This document shows positions 54,496 through 62,986 of a stretch of 64,000 nt of DNA, piece by piece. Position 1 is the first letter of the stretch. The number at the start of each line of letters is the position of its first letter. The stretch spans positions 1,178,001-1,242,000 of the forward strand of contig OZ245059.1 of the NCBI GenBank assembly GCA_965224735.1, given 5' to 3'. Source of the DNA: Robiginitomaculum_A sp036478535. Lineage in GTDB: Bacteria; Pseudomonadota; Alphaproteobacteria; Caulobacterales; Maricaulaceae. The notes under the pieces are model-generated. The model was not told where the DNA came from. It was given only the letters and a program-made list of their open reading frames with translations, and did no database searches. The position numbers were made by a program, and so were the translations under genes.

Positions 54496-55687
54496 TAAAA
54501 TATTGGGCATAATTGCGGCGGCTCTATTGACGGGCTGCGCAACAACACCGACTACGCAGACACCAATATCTGAAATAGTCGATGCGCTTTGCCAGAACGA
54601 AATAGCGATTATAGATGTAAATTTCCCTGCTTCGCGGGCAAACCATTGCCAAATAAAATCACCCACGTCTTTAAAGATTATTATCGACCCTGAGAACAAA
54701 CCGATAAATAGTAGTGCTTGGTATGCCTTTAGAGTTACGCCGAACCATGCAGGAACCCTTCGGGTTAATCTAAAATACTCCCATGCCAAACATCGCTACC
54801 CGCCAAAGATAAGCTATGACGGCATAAAATGGGAAGTATTTGACCCAACCAAAATTGATAAGTTGTCGAAAGACGAAATAAGAATGCGTATCCCGCTTAA
54901 AAAACGGCCAATTTACATTGCGGCCCAAGAAATCTTTTCCGTCGGTGCGCACAATACATGGATAAAACAAACTGAAAAATTACCATTTGTCTCAAAATCG
55001 ATTATTGGTAATTCTATTGAAGGACGACCTCTCTATAAACTTGAAGCCCGCACAAACCCAAAAATAAAGAAACCATATGTGGTGTTTGTTGGCCGTCAAC
55101 ACCCGCCCGAAGTGACTGGGGCTTTAGCATTTATGCCGTTTGCTGAAACCGTATTGGGAGATAGTAAACTCGCTAAAAGTTTCCGTAGTAAGTATGATGT
55201 AATCCTCATTCCCAACATGAACCCGGATGGCGTTACCCACGGGAACTGGCGCCATAATATGAACGGCGTAGATTTAAACCGCGACTGGGGCCCGTTCAAA
55301 CAACCTGAAACCCAAGCCGTAGAAAAAGAGTTTAGACGCTTCAAAAATGGTGATGATAAGATAGTGCTGTTCCTTGATTTTCATTCAACATGGCGGAATT
55401 TACTTTATACACAAACGGACGCAGAACCGACAAACCCAGTCTTTTTCACTAGAGACTGGATCAAGGCGGTTAATGATAGGCTTGATGATAAAACCTATAA
55501 GTTCACCCGTGAACAAAATCCGAATTCTGGGAAACCTGTCTCCAAAAACTACATGTATATGACCTATGGCATTCCAGCAATAACGTTTGAAGTTGGTGAC
55601 AATACCGACCGTAAGTCCATTGCTATAGCTGCGGATATATTCGCTCAAGAGATGATGAAAACACTGCTAAATCCAGAGCATAAATAA
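54482..55687 (+). CDS. M14-family zinc carboxypeptidase lipoprotein
   Basis: A 401-residue lipoprotein: the signal ends in LLTGCATT (Cys19), so it is membrane-anchored facing the periplasm. The M14 metal site is visible as GRQHPPEVTGALAF (HxxE) and the second His in FLDFHSTWRNLL. NPDGVTHGNWRHN and GVDLNRDWGPF contain the substrate-binding Asn-Arg, and ITFEVGDNTDR the catalytic Glu. An N-terminal beta domain (about residues 75-160) precedes the catalytic part, as in cytosolic-carboxypeptidase-like M14 enzymes. The ATG follows CGGAGAAAAGAC. Its position after the receptor suggests that it trims peptides brought near or across the outer membrane; this is inference. Confidence 0.87.
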   Translation: MYWHNKILGIIAAALLTGCATTPTTQTPISEIVDALCQNEIAIIDVNFPASRANHCQIKSPTSLKIIIDPENKPINSSAWYAFRVTPNHAGTLRVNLKYSHAKHRYPPKISYDGIKWEVFDPTKIDKLSKDEIRMRIPLKKRPIYIAAQEIFSVGAHNTWIKQTEKLPFVSKSIIGNSIEGRPLYKLEARTNPKIKKPYVVFVGRQHPPEVTGALAFMPFAETVLGDSKLAKSFRSKYDVILIPNMNPDGVTHGNWRHNMNGVDLNRDWGPFKQPETQAVEKEFRRFKNGDDKIVLFLDFHSTWRNLLYTQTDAEPTNPVFFTRDWIKAVNDRLDDKTYKFTREQNPNSGKPVSKNYMYMTYGIPAITFEVGDNTDRKSIAIAADIFAQEMMKTLLNPEHK

Positions 55688-55862
55688 TGAAAACTATCCT
55701 ATCCTCCCTTGTGTTATCGGCGCTATTTTTGACAGCATTCAGTCTCAGATTGAAGCAGATTATTCAATCAAAAACGGCACGGTGTATCTTGGCGATAACA
55801 CCAAGGGGCAAGAGGTTGATATTGCCATAAAGGGCGGGGATACTAGACTCGATTCACAATAG
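55688..55862 (+). pseudogene. Frameshifted small exported protein
   Basis: ATG 55688, directly after the M14 stop, starts a signal-peptide-like sequence (MKTILSSLVLSALFLTAF). A frame two bases over then gives a plausible mature protein: IQSQIEADYSIKNGTVYLGD, NTKGQEVDIAIKGGDTRLDS, stop at 55862. The original frame runs into unrelated Arg-rich text and stops early. One indel near 55740 would join them. The family is not recognised. Confidence 0.5.
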
Positions 55863-55934
55863 TGTTTTATTTTTCAGGCGCGTTTGTTTGCGTTCAATGT
55901 GGTTATAGGGTTTTACCCGAGGCAGGCTGTGCAC

Positions 55935-56399
55935 TTAAATTGATGTTTGCCAAGGCTCCAACATTCTTTGCAGGCCGTTATTCCGGTGAATATCGGCGAA
56001 AATCTTAAACTTCTTCATCCGCCAGATCGCGTGCTCCACGCCGACGCGAAGACAGCAATGCCAACGATTATACGCCTTGTCTTCTTGCGATAGTTCCTTG
56101 TTTTTCGGCTTCTTAATCGGGAGTTCAAACCCCGTCCCCAGATACCCTAAATCACCTAAAACCATCATCTCGGGTGGCTTTTTGAGCCTGCTTTCATCAA
56201 AAATTCTCTTGTCATGCATTGAGCCTTTTTGCGCAGGGCCAATGGCGCGTTTTCTTCCCGTGCGCGAGAGGCGTTTATGCTCGGATTTGAGCCAAAGCGG
56301 ATATGTTTCTTTGGCCAGCACCTCAAAATCGTGCAAACGAATGCCGCTAAGGCGAAAAAACAAGGTCGGTCGGCTCCGTAAAATTTTGAGTGTGTTCAT
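55935..56399 (-). pseudogene. IS5-like transposase, internally deleted
   Basis: The 154-codon frame joins an N-terminal DNA-binding part (LFFRLSGIRLHDFEVLAKET, KRLSRTGRKRAIG) directly to the C-terminal half of a DDE_4-type IS5 transposase. The latter reads MHDKRIFDESRL, VLGDLGYLGTGFELPIKKPK, LSQEDKAYNRWHCCLRVGVE, HAIWRMKKFKIFADI. The segment with the first catalytic Asp is missing. Complete members are about 260-280 residues. Terminal inverted repeats were not securely identified, although TTTTCAGG occurs on both sides. Confidence 0.7.
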
Positions 56400-56466
56400 G
56401 AAAAATCCTCCTGCATCAAAATTATACCTGAAAACTATACATTTCCCTAATTAAGAAGTGAGTCTT

Positions 56467-57942
56467 CTATAATATCACAGCGTGAAACCGAACACTAAAT
56501 TTTGGAAATGTGCTTCCCGAGGTTCCTGCAAATTCCCCTTTGGGCCGTATGCGCACATCTGTTATGTTTTGATCTGCTCCATTTGTCCCGGGAATAGGAG
56601 TGTAAGTAAATGTTGCTCCATCATCGTTGGAGAATTCCACATCATCAGACGTATCTGACAGTCCTGAAAAATTATAAGCCAACATACTCGATGGGGTTCC
56701 GTCGGTAAATATTATCGGCCCGCTACCTATACCATCAATGTCACTGACAATTAAGGCCACATTTGGCGGTATTTTATCAGTGATAACAACGCTATCCTTA
56801 TCGACTTGCACATTTCCAAAACTTTCTACCGCAATAGTATATTGCACTTTTGCTCCTGGTAAAGCGTAAGGGTTGGTGGCACCGTTTTGAGGATCGTCTA
56901 ACAACATTACAGTCTTATCTGCCCTTACCTGTCCATTAAACTCCGCATGGAAAGATTGGGAAAATGCTATTATTCCAGCACGTTCGAAAGTATGGCCACG
57001 ATCGGGATCAACTGCCCTATCTTCGTCAACAAGTAAGCCAATTTGTGTACCAGATTTTGAGCATCGCCGAAGCCACCCTCCCTCAACTCCGATCCTTGTA
57101 TTTTTAGTCGCAACAACACGTGCATTTGCCCAGCTTATGCCGCTAAATGTCTGTAAGGTACACGTACCCCAACCTATTATTGTAGCTGGTGTTGTCCTAG
57201 AATCCCAACTGACAGTTTGGCTCGTAGTATCAGCGAAGCTTCCAGTGCGACCGCTTGGAAAGGCAATCCACCCAATATCTTCACTTACGACTATACCTGC
57301 TGCCGCTTCACTTCGTTCTAAAGCCATCTGAACATTAGTTGTCGTCGGGTTTTGAATAGCCATTGTTAGAAAGGGTTGGGAAAAGGAGGCAGGCGGCGTA
57401 CCACTTTCACTGTTCATTGTTTGAATTTGAGCAAGAATAGTTGCATTTGAGGCAAATGTCGTTCCAAAAGATACCGTGTCCCATCCCTCGGCACTACCTG
57501 GTGATGTAAAAACAAGACCAGGTGTTATATTCGCCTGAATGTTTGTAGTCGCACGTATCCCAGCGGCTATAATCTCGCCGTTTGGCAAAGAATGGATGCC
57601 CGTTTCAATAGCAATATAATCAAACGTCATACTCGCATGAGGCCCATTGTCGTTTGGTGGTTCGACCACTGAAGCGTCAAAGCCAGTTAACGTTATATTC
57701 CGAACACGAATTGATGCGGGATCTGGACCCACATTTGTTGCTAAAACAACGACAACTGGAATGGTGTCAAAAGGTTGTTGGAATGTGATTGTTCTGAATG
57801 TGAAATTAACGTTTGAATCATTCGTGGTGGCTTGTCCAGCCTCTAAATGCCACGCGGTTGCAATGGGTGCAAATAAGCATGCAAAACCAACACCAACACC
57901 AAAACCAATAAAGGACAATAGATATCGTAAAAAAAAGTTCAT
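56467..57942 (-). CDS. Exported 491-residue protein with lectin-like and DUF11-like parts
   Basis: The N-terminus has a signal or anchor segment (YLLSFIGFGVGVGFACLFAP). Residues 33-130 (FTFRTITFQQPFDTIPVVVV, HASMTFDYIAIETGIHSLPN) resemble an H-type lectin-like beta domain, and a similar unit may repeat in the middle (VSFGTTFASNATILAQIQTM; VSWDSRTTPATIIG). The last 120 residues are DUF11-like: KVQYTIAVESFGNVQVDKDS, VVITDKIPPNVALIV, FSNDDGATFTYTPIPG, NITDVRIRPKGEFAG. The end matches the pattern of the protein at 1426-1902. Likely a surface protein; binding target unknown. It stands alone among IS remnants. Confidence 0.7.
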   Translation of the reverse strand: MNFFLRYLLSFIGFGVGVGFACLFAPIATAWHLEAGQATTNDSNVNFTFRTITFQQPFDTIPVVVVLATNVGPDPASIRVRNITLTGFDASVVEPPNDNGPHASMTFDYIAIETGIHSLPNGEIIAAGIRATTNIQANITPGLVFTSPGSAEGWDTVSFGTTFASNATILAQIQTMNSESGTPPASFSQPFLTMAIQNPTTTNVQMALERSEAAAGIVVSEDIGWIAFPSGRTGSFADTTSQTVSWDSRTTPATIIGWGTCTLQTFSGISWANARVVATKNTRIGVEGGWLRRCSKSGTQIGLLVDEDRAVDPDRGHTFERAGIIAFSQSFHAEFNGQVRADKTVMLLDDPQNGATNPYALPGAKVQYTIAVESFGNVQVDKDSVVITDKIPPNVALIVSDIDGIGSGPIIFTDGTPSSMLAYNFSGLSDTSDDVEFSNDDGATFTYTPIPGTNGADQNITDVRIRPKGEFAGTSGSTFPKFSVRFHAVIL

Positions 57943-58035
57943 ATTTACACCTTACAATTTAAAGTATAATTATTATACTTGTTATAGGGTTTTGTCTAGG
58001 GTCAGGATTTATTAATTTTAAAGATTTCCATTTAT

Positions 58036-58101
58036 ACTCCCACTCCTCCATAACCCGAATAATTTCAAATGAAAAATTTCGGGTTATGGAGGAGTGGGAG
58101 T
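58036..58101. repeat. Perfect 24-bp inverted repeat with 18-base loop
   Basis: The arms 58036-58059 and 58078-58101 are exact reverse complements (arm begins ACTCCCACTCCTCCATAACC). The loop is AT-rich. It lies in the upstream region of the 491-residue gene. A stem this long and perfect is unlike an ordinary terminator. Confidence 0.95.
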
Positions 58102-58698
58102 TTTGTTCTGAAAACCCCGTGTGCAAATTATTGGGACGTATTGGGCACTGCTGGGTGGTAGCGAGGCATAGCGGGATAGTTGAAATTTGAGCGGACTCTC
58201 GGTTTTCGTAGCCCCCATGGGGGATAATCGGAATGTGTGGACTCTCCATATTTGGCGTGGACTCTAAAAAATGATGTGCTGGGAATGACTTAGGGCGTTT
58301 TGGGCCATGCCCTTTATCTTGCCCTGACTAAACCCGCCCCTTTTGTCAACCCAAATTGGTCTTTTTCCAAACATACCATTTTCCTTTCATGTCTGCACAT
58401 CTTCATTTTGCGCGCAGTATTGCGCTGTAATTTTTTGGCTTCCCAGACGGTTCATGCACTACTTCGTGCTCGATCATTTGTGACCCGCACATGCTGTTTT
58501 CAGAGGGGATGGACGTCCAGAAGCACTGCAAACACACTTAAATAATTCGTCATAATAATTACTCAGTGCCGGCAAGATAGCGGGATCATCCCTCCCGCGA
58601 CCCCGTCTTGGAGCCATCCACTTTACGTGGAATTCGGAAGATTGTTGATTGTATTTTACTTAGTTTTCTGTCTCCATTCTCGTGGTTATTTGTCGTAT
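58102..58698. other. Gene-free stretch between the inverted repeat and IS110
   Basis: No coding frame here has a recognisable product or ribosome site. There are three GGACTCT strings (near 58193, 58238, 58258) and a CCCCCATGGGGG palindrome (58212-58223). The right part (about 58550-58698) is downstream of the IS110 transposase and may include the end of that element. Confidence 0.5.
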
Positions 58699-59736
58699 TT
58701 ACGCCGCGTTTAGCTCGTCGCGGCTCGCCTTAAACTCTGTTCCGTCCACCCACATTCGGTGTAATATTGTCGCTAGTTTGCGGGCAACGGCAACAATGGC
58801 GCGGCGCTTTCCAGCCCGCTTTTGTATGCTCATCCCCCAGGCTTTGAGCACCGACCAGCTCTGCACACGCGTGAGCATTGACTGGGCAGCTTCATAGAGA
58901 AGCGCGCGCATTTCAGGGTCGCCGCACTTGGATATTCGCCCGTCATAGTCCACCGTCCCCGATTGGTATCGCTTCGGTGTTAGGCCCAAATGCGCCCCGA
59001 CCGTCTTTGATTTTGCAAACCTAGACGGGTCATCAATGGTTGTTTTAAAGGCAAGTGAAGTCACCGGGCCGACGCCTGGCACCGTCATAAACCGGCGGCA
59101 AACTTCATCTTCGCGCACCGTTTGCACAAGCAGTTTGTGGAACTTATTATGTTGCTCCAAAAGCGTATGCCTGACCGATAACATACTGGCCGTCATATCG
59201 CGCAGCATGGGGTCTTCATTCTCCAACTTCATCAACAAATCGCGCTCGAAATTTCCTCTGGTCGAACGGTTCATCTTAATGCCAAACACCTTGAGCGTCC
59301 CGCGAATGGCGTTTTCAATATCGATAAATTTACGCTTTAACATGCGGCGATTGGTCAACAATATCCGCAAACGGTGGCTGTTATCGCTCTTGACATGCAC
59401 CTGTCTGAACCATCCTGTGCGCATCATATGGGCAAGTCCTCGCGCATCATTGCGATCCGTCTTGTTGCGCATCGCCCCAAGCGCGCTTGCCATATGGCGC
59501 GTCTCGACAACAATCGCCGGGAAGCCTAGCTTGATAAGTTCATTGCTCAGCCAAGGCGACAGGCTGCTGGCCTCAAATCCAACCCGTTCAATACGGCCAG
59601 CAAATGGCTTCAGTACAGGCGCAATTGCTTCTGGCTCCGTCATAACCGACACTTGTTTTAGCACCTTGCCGTCCTTATCAACTACGCAAACAGCCGTCTC
59701 TTCAAGTGATATATCCAATCCTACAAATACGTTCAT
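58699..59736 (-). CDS. IS110-family transposase
   Basis: A 345-residue DEDD recombinase. The RuvC-like N-terminal domain shows MNVFVGLDISLEETAVCVVD (Asp), RVGFEASSLSPWL (Glu), and KTDRNDARGLAHMMRTGW (Asp pair). The C-terminal Tnp_20 domain shows FMTVPGVGPVTSLAFKTTID, VGAHLGLTPKRYQSG, and GRISKCGDPEMRALLYEAA with the conserved Ser. The frame is intact. IS110 elements move with a structured bridge RNA encoded in a non-coding end, upstream or downstream of the gene depending on subgroup. Both flanks here are gene-free. Confidence 0.92.
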   Translation of the reverse strand: MNVFVGLDISLEETAVCVVDKDGKVLKQVSVMTEPEAIAPVLKPFAGRIERVGFEASSLSPWLSNELIKLGFPAIVVETRHMASALGAMRNKTDRNDARGLAHMMRTGWFRQVHVKSDNSHRLRILLTNRRMLKRKFIDIENAIRGTLKVFGIKMNRSTRGNFERDLLMKLENEDPMLRDMTASMLSVRHTLLEQHNKFHKLLVQTVREDEVCRRFMTVPGVGPVTSLAFKTTIDDPSRFAKSKTVGAHLGLTPKRYQSGTVDYDGRISKCGDPEMRALLYEAAQSMLTRVQSWSVLKAWGMSIQKRAGKRRAIVAVARKLATILHRMWVDGTEFKASRDELNAA

Positions 59737-59943
59737 AATGGTCTCCTCAATAATTTATGTGTGAACACATTCACTATACCAACCCACACTCCAGTCTCCA
59801 CAATACTTAGCGAATCACACACGGCGGGTTTACCCAAGCACTACGCACACCACCTATATATGCCCTCTTTTTCCTAAGATTTTAGGCATGTGCGCAAAAT
59901 AGGATTCACGCTAAATTCCAATAATTTCGTGTGCAATAAGGGT
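59737..59943 (-). other. Non-coding flank upstream of IS110 transposase
   Basis: This 207-base stretch lies between the IS110 transposase start and the end of the decayed integrase. It holds no gene. It could include the IS110 left end with a bridge-RNA gene, but I cannot define the element boundary or the fold by eye. A hairpin-like CCTAAGATTTTAGG is at 59873-59886. Confidence 0.35.
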
Positions 59944-61023
59944 TTAAGCCGCAGGCGGGGAATAGGGCTGTACGGTCGTCTGTGGCCTTGCAAAGACGAT
60001 TGCGGGGTCTAGGTGGGCGTTGTTTCAGCATCTTCCAATCTTTGTGGCCTGTAACGAGGGCAACGCGCTCTATCGAAAGCCCCGATTCAAACAATCGGCT
60101 TGTGGCTTCGTGGCGCAGGTCGTGGAAGTGCAGGTCTTGGATATCAAGCTCGCGGCAAGCGCGGCGAAAGGCTGTTCCTGCTGATCTTCCGTTGCATGGA
60201 AAGACGCGGCCTTGATTGTGAGAAAATGGCTTTTGCTCCTCAAGGATTTCCCAAGCGTCATATCCCGTTAAATCAATAAGAGGGACTCGCTGATCGTTAC
60301 CATCTTTCTTGCGCGGGTCTTTGCGGTTGCGAACGGTCACGCATTTGGTGCGCGCATCAACATCGCTCCATTCGATATTGCATATCTCGCTTTGGCGCAT
60401 GGCAGTCGCAAGTGCAAATTTGACAATGCGGTCAACAGGGATTTTCTGTTTGGCATTATTTTCAAAGTAAGTAATTAGGCTATCTATTTCGTCTTGGGTT
60501 GGGCGGCGGTTTCGCTCTTGGCTGCGGCCTATCAATCCAAGGCGGCGTAAAGCTACGCGGGCAAGGTCAAAACTTCCTCTTTGGAAATATCAATGCCGTG
60601 CACGGCGCTGGCGTGGGTGATAATGGTATGAATATAGCAAACATCTGCGGCAAGTGTTGCGGGGCCTGCTCCGTCTTTGGCGCGGCCTCGGCCAAACTCA
60701 ATAATGCGTTCTCGTGTCATTTGTTCTAAGGGAAGTTTGCCAAGTTGTTTGCGTAGGGTTTTCAAAGAATATGCTTTGGAGCGGCGAAGGGGCTTGCGGA
60801 CTTCTTTCATATCCGCAATATGTAAATCAATTAAATCACGGAAGCGGTAGGTCTTGTTATTTATGGGCGGATTTATAGGCTCCCCGCAATCGGCGCGGCG
60901 CTTTGCTTCTAAGGCCCAAGATTGAGCATCTGCTCGCCTAAGAAAGGTTTTTGAGACGTATTGTCTACGTCTTTTAATTTGCACGCGAAAGTTACCTGAC
61001 ATGAGTTTTAAAATAGTTGTCAT
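59944..61023 (-). pseudogene. Tyrosine recombinase (dusA-type integrase), frameshifted
   Basis: Two main frames make up one phage-type integrase. From ATG 61023 the N-terminal arm and core-binding domain read VQIKRRRQYVSKTFLRRADA, KPLRRSKAYSLKTLRKQLGK, and LAADVCYIHTIITHA. The frame fails near 60570. The next frame continues ARVALRRLGLIGRSQERN, the catalytic Arg in ALATAMRQSEICNIEWSDVD, the HxxR in HDLRHEATSRLF, and LVTGHKDWKML. A second slip near 60030 moves to AHLDPAIVFARPQTTVQPYS. Where relatives have RYTHL, the sequence reads NNAHL, so the nucleophilic Tyr is lost. The gene is dead. Its start faces dusA, about 100 bases away. Confidence 0.85.
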
Positions 61024-61127
61024 AACGTGTGCGATTCCTGTGCAGTGCCAAAGTGATCTACAGGGAACTAGCGGGATATACCGAGTGCACACGGCGGTTT
61101 TATGTCTTTGAATTATAACAAAAAACT

Positions 61128-62135
61128 ATGATAAATCAAGGGTTTACATTCGCCGTTGCACCAATGATGGATTGGACGGACAGGCATTGCCGGGTGTTTC
61201 ACAGAATGCTCTCTCGGCTTGCGCTTCTCTATACGGAAATGGTGGTTGCGGATGCGGTCATACATGGGGATAGGGAGTATTTATTGGGGTTTGACGGGCG
61301 CGAACATCGGGTGGCTTTGCAAATTGGTGGCGCGGTACCAGACAAGCTAGCTTACGCTTCAAAGATTGGGGCTGATTTAGGGTATGATGAAATTAACCTT
61401 AATGTTGGCTGTCCGTCAACCCGGGTGCAATCGGGGCAATTTGGCGCAAGCCTTATGGCAAACCCAAAATTGGTCGCTGCGTGTTTTACGGCGATGCAAG
61501 AGGCCGTAAATATTCCCGTTACAATAAAATGCCGTATTGGCATTGATGCGCAAGTGCCGTACGAAACCCTGCCGAATTTTATTGAAACCGTAGGCGCGGC
61601 AGGCTGCAAAACATTTATCATTCACGCGCGCAAGGCCTGGCTGGACGGGTTAAGCCCCAAAGACAACCGCACCGTGCCCCCGCTTGACTATGAGTTGGTA
61701 CGCACTATGAAAACAGCCTATCCTGATTTAGCCATCCACTTAAATGGCGGGCTTGAAACATTAGAGCAAGCTGGGGAAGTGTCTTCTGGGCTGGATGGCG
61801 TAATGTTTGGGCGGGGCGCTTATCATAATCCATGGTTACTAAGCCGCGTTGATGCAGAGATTTACGGCGCGGGTAAATATGTTTTTTCTCGTGATGATAT
61901 TGCCGAGCAACTGATAGATTATGCGCGGCACGTAGAAACAACTCTTCTCTCGACGAAAGCTTTGCTGCGACATATTATGGGGCTTTACCATGGAGAAAGC
62001 GGGGCGCGGGTCTGGCGTAGACACCTAAGCGCGCCTATAAGAAATGAGAAGCCCTCCGAGAAAATCCGCGCGGCCCTTGGCGCACTACAAGCGGCCCGCA
62101 TTGCTCATAAGGAAACGCAAGAACAAAAATGCTAG
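61128..62135 (+). CDS. dusA: tRNA-dihydrouridine synthase A
   Basis: DusA reduces uridines in the tRNA D-loop using FMN and NADPH. Seen: FAVAPMMDWTDRHCRVFHRM, LLYTEMVVADAVIHGDR, VALQIGGAVPDKLAYASKIG, LNVGCPSTRVQSGQFGASLM with the catalytic Cys, IKCRIGID, FIIHARKAWLDGLSPKDNR, and LNGGLETLEQAG. Length 335 residues is normal and the 5' end is intact. The first codons are a known attachment site for dusA-type integrases, and a dead integrase lies directly upstream. The stop overlaps the TauE/SafE start by seven bases. Confidence 0.95.
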   Translation: MINQGFTFAVAPMMDWTDRHCRVFHRMLSRLALLYTEMVVADAVIHGDREYLLGFDGREHRVALQIGGAVPDKLAYASKIGADLGYDEINLNVGCPSTRVQSGQFGASLMANPKLVAACFTAMQEAVNIPVTIKCRIGIDAQVPYETLPNFIETVGAAGCKTFIIHARKAWLDGLSPKDNRTVPPLDYELVRTMKTAYPDLAIHLNGGLETLEQAGEVSSGLDGVMFGRGAYHNPWLLSRVDAEIYGAGKYVFSRDDIAEQLIDYARHVETTLLSTKALLRHIMGLYHGESGARVWRRHLSAPIRNEKPSEKIRAALGALQAARIAHKETQEQKC

Positions 62136-62986
62136 ATTCTCAAATCATAATTTTAGCGCTAACATTGATGGCCGTTGGCGCGGCGGCTGGGTTTAGCGCT
62201 GGGTTGTTTGGCATTGGCGGCGGCGCGATTATTGTCCCCGCGCTTTATTATGCCTTTGGCAGGTTTGGTTATAGCCAAGATGTGATTATGCATGCCGCTG
62301 TGGCAACATCATCTGCAACAATTATTATTACGTCTGTGCGCTCGGCTAGCGGGCACAATAAACATGGGGCGGTGGATTGGACGCTTATTTGGCCTGGCAA
62401 TAGAGCGCGCGATATCGCGCGAAGTTGGGGTATTTGGATTGGTATAGGGTCATTATTTGCAGCGATGCTGATAGCGCGCTATCTGTCTGGGAGCATGCTT
62501 ACTCTCGTTTTTGGTGTTATGGCTAGCATAATATCTTTGCAACTTATTTTTGGACGGCCAGATTGGCAGCTTGCAAAACAAGTACCAAACGGCGGCCTTA
62601 TTGTCCCAAGTGTTGGCGTAGTGGTCGGAAGTTTGTCGGCGTTGATGGGCATTGGCGGCGGCGCTTTTTGTGTTACTTTGATGGTTTTATGTGGCAAAAA
62701 TATTCACAGGGCGATTGGCACCGCATCAGCTATTGGTTTGTTTATCAGCCTGCCTGCGACGCTCGGCTTTGTTGTAAGCGGATTAGGCGTGGCAGGCAGG
62801 CCTGCATACTCGCTTGGTTATGTCAATCTTTTGGGCTTAGTTTTCATCGCAGGTATGAGTTTTTTGTTTATTCCATTGGGTGTGAAGACAGCGCATAAAA
62901 CCAGCCAAAAATATATGCGGATAATATTTGGATTATGTTTGTTTATCGTCGCTGTGAACATGATCCGAAAGGTGATTATGGGCTAG
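62129..62986 (+). CDS. TauE/SafE (TSUP) family membrane permease
   Basis: A sulfite-exporter-type inner-membrane transporter. The duplicated family motif is visible: AAGFSAGLFGIGGGAIIVPA in the first half and GSLSALMGIGGGAFCVTLMV in the second. About eight hydrophobic segments and the HAAVATSSATIIITSVRSA segment are present. Length 285 residues is slightly above average. It is translationally coupled to dusA (ATG seven bases before its end). The substrate (sulfite, sulfoacetate or another anion) is unknown. Its end overlaps the convergent protease gene by four bases. Confidence 0.9.
   Translation: MLDSQIIILALTLMAVGAAAGFSAGLFGIGGGAIIVPALYYAFGRFGYSQDVIMHAAVATSSATIIITSVRSASGHNKHGAVDWTLIWPGNRARDIARSWGIWIGIGSLFAAMLIARYLSGSMLTLVFGVMASIISLQLIFGRPDWQLAKQVPNGGLIVPSVGVVVGSLSALMGIGGGAFCVTLMVLCGKNIHRAIGTASAIGLFISLPATLGFVVSGLGVAGRPAYSLGYVNLLGLVFIAGMSFLFIPLGVKTAHKTSQKYMRIIFGLCLFIVAVNMIRKVIMG

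Noticed and set aside
57959..58249. A 96-codon minus frame upstream of the 491-residue protein gene
   Set aside because: It is built across the long inverted repeat, has no recognisable domain, and lacks a convincing start.
58300..58545. An 81-codon plus frame in the gene-free stretch
   Set aside because: Cys/Phe/Arg-rich composition without a domain or ribosome site; likely chance.
61140..61165. A second copy of the dusA start as the far attachment site of the island
   Set aside because: I looked for GCACCAATGATGGATTGGAC-like sequence across 36-60 kb by eye and found none convincing; a computed search is needed.
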